Below are positions 62,278 through 64,000 of a DNA stretch of 64,000 nucleotides, in pieces. The notes below the pieces were generated by a model that was given only the letters and a program-made list of their open reading frames with translations, ran no database searches and was not told the origin of the DNA. The number at the start of each line of letters is the position of its first letter. Within the stretch, counting starts at the first letter, position 1. The stretch spans positions 5,773,904 to 5,837,903 of the forward strand of contig NW_019091362.1 of the NCBI RefSeq assembly GCF_001949145.1. Direction: 5' to 3'. Position numbers and translations under genes: made by a program. This stretch comes from Acanthaster planci (Eukaryota > Echinodermata > Asteroidea > Valvatida > Acanthasteridae).

Positions 62278-62432
62278 CTATGAAAGTTTTTTCATCTCAT
62301 TAAACAGTTGTGTTCTCTGCTTTGGCGCAAAAGCTTTAAATCTTCGACTGCACGAGAGAGCGTTTGTGAACGCAATTATGAGATTAAATATGCAAGACAG
62401 TATCAATCCTACCAGCATGAATTGCTGTTGAT
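62278..62432 (-). CDS. Isolated exon candidate encoding one membrane helix
   Basis: On the reverse strand a good acceptor (TTTTGTTTCAG) is followed at 62432 by a frame of 50 codons ending in TAG at 62278. It encodes QQQFMLVGLILSCIFNLIIA, a clear hydrophobic helix of about 20 residues, then a basic stretch (CSRRFKAF) and a polar C-terminus. It has the form of the last exon of a small single-pass membrane protein, but I found no partner exon, no nearby reverse-strand polyadenylation signal, and I do not recognise the family. Chance is quite possible. Confidence 0.25.
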
Positions 62433-64000
62433 CTGAAACAAAATGTGGGTACAATGAAAACTGACAAAAGCTGTATTCTGACCTCAGGAATAAAAAATGA
62501 GTCGACATTTTTGGCAAAAACTTGTAAAAAATACATTATAAATAATTTTGTGTAAACACAAGTGGTTCGAATTTCCCCACAGACAACATAACCCCAAATA
62601 CCAAATCCCAGCAAATTGCCTACACAAATTACTTGTTAATCCAAATATAAGTTAACCTTTTTTGCATGATTGTCCCCAATGATTTGCTGAATATACTTCA
62701 CCGAAGAGTGAACATATCATTACAAACGAGCCAAAACCAAAATCCAATAGCAAAGCAAAATCTTTAAGTCACACAAATTAGATTTACCCTACGATTCTGA
62801 AAGGGCGTATTTAGCAGGTCATTTTATGAAACTGTAACTGCATAATTCTCTGCTCTTCGTCATAACGTAGGACTCTCTTCACATTCCCTGCAGCCTTGGA
62901 GGACTGCAAAATATAAGCCGCATTGTGAACGCATCCCGAAACAGACAAAAAATGGAGGTAAATCGATGGCGACAGACGACAAACGAGACCTCATGACAAA
63001 TCCCGGGATAGGATGAGGGGCGCAGATAGGCCGGTCAGCTTTTCTCTTTCAAGTCAATATTTGAGGAGCGTGTACGAATTTCTGCACGGATCAAGGGATT
63101 TCGGCACATCCCCACTCTTAAGGTCCTCATGCCTGGAGCTCCCTCTAAAGGATATGTTTTAACCAAGTTCAGTTTGATTAAAGGCGTTCATCGTGCAGGG
63201 AGAAATTCGATTTCAGGTGAAACCCACTACCATTGTCAACGATTTCCGCCTGTCTTTACCATGTTTGTACACCGTAAAGAATCGAAAAGGGATAAGAAAC
63301 TTGAGATTAATGAGAATTTACAGACGGCAGGCGAGCGTATAAGTGTCTGCAGAAATACACAACCCCCACGAGCCCAGCTTGGCGTTTTGTGCAACACATG
63401 TGACACCTTCAGTGATAACAAAATACTCTGAAATTTTGCCATATAGCTATGGGAGAAACAGTTTTTCACCGCCACACTGCATTAAACCTTTGAAAATTAC
63501 AAACGGCCAACGGTTTATAAGTGCAGACTCTCTGCCTTAAAAGAATAATAGCCCGACAGATACTCATGTGGATAAATTTGGGTTTTGAAAATGCAAGGTT
63601 GGAATTATGCATATCTCGATGTTTATGTACGACCCCGTCAGTTCTGCAGCCAGCTCCTTCCACAGTACACACTGGGAAGTCTATATTATAGTTGGTAATC
63701 ATGGCCGCGATACTGCGGTAATGTACAGGCTAAATGCAGTCGTTACTGAACCCTGGAGGTTCCGTGAGCGGAATCATCTTCCCTGTATCTTAGTTACGGC
63801 ACCGTTGTCGCAGCACGGTTTCATCTTGTCGTGCCAAGCCTTCATGGGCTTTTTTATTGATGTGCTTTGGTAATTTTGACACAGATCAAATTGTTCCCAT
63901 GAAATATCCACTTTTCGGGGCAGGCCTTTGACGGACAAAATTTGTCCTTTCCTACTGACGCTGTACAATGAAAAGTGCTGCAATGCAAGCAGTGACAGTG

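Larger units (their letters stand above)
57966..64000. other. Region upstream of the first mapped PDE1 exon; mostly repeats
   Basis: Apart from the items listed separately, this 6-kb stretch shows no supported gene. It is probably the 5' intron or upstream flank of PDE1. Short open frames on both strands lack splice junctions and recognisable protein sequence. Confidence 0.5.

Noticed and set aside
1-64000. CRISPR arrays, bacterial operons, viral genes or an intact transposase
   Set aside because: None is visible. The repeats found are eukaryotic SINEs, foldback elements and simple repeats, and no reverse transcriptase or transposase frame was recognised.

Overview
This window is eukaryotic nuclear DNA: short exons with GT/AG junctions, long AT-rich introns, AATAAA signals, tRNA-derived SINEs and foldback elements. 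Three of the four main genes can be named from their encoded protein: CCT2, TMEM258 and PDE1. PDE1 and TMEM258 are split into exons that line up without gaps with the vertebrate proteins. The fourth is a KIAA2012-like coiled-coil gene. With the recurrent TAGGCCTA-type motifs and the SINE types, I infer a marine invertebrate deuterostome, most likely an echinoderm or a close relative. That placement is inference; the sequence does not prove it.

Layout. 1-5.2 kb: the 3' half of CCT2 (+), seven exons, ending in a short terminal exon. 5.2-7.5 kb: the convergent 3' regions of CCT2 and TMEM258. 7.5-10.2 kb: TMEM258 (-), two coding exons and a probable noncoding first exon. About 10.14-10.26 kb: a compact head-to-head promoter. 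10.3-26.9 kb: a KIAA2012-like gene (+), 16 well-supported coding exons plus a tentative first exon, about 1,320 residues: a Ser-rich disordered half followed by a long charged coiled coil. 27-37 kb: a gene-poor interval with two uncertain but interesting items: a possible two-exon secreted Cys-rich peptide (-, 29.6-30.8 kb) and an orphan coding-looking terminal exon (+, 31.4-31.7 kb). 37.4-58.0 kb: PDE1 (-), 13 exons encoding 664 residues, with a possible first exon near 61.9 kb. 58-64 kb: repeats and one isolated membrane-segment exon candidate (-).

The genes do not form a pathway. CCT2 is a cytosolic chaperonin subunit, TMEM258 a subunit of the ER oligosaccharyltransferase, PDE1 a calcium/calmodulin-regulated cyclic nucleotide phosphodiesterase, and the KIAA2012-like protein has no established function. 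The repeat content is rich: three tRNA-derived SINE families (one present twice, in opposite orientations), at least five foldback or MITE-like elements (one family present twice), near-perfect palindromes inside introns, and a 93-bp tandem repeat. Exon junctions were checked by reading-phase bookkeeping: every junction in the four named genes preserves frame, apart from first exons marked as tentative.
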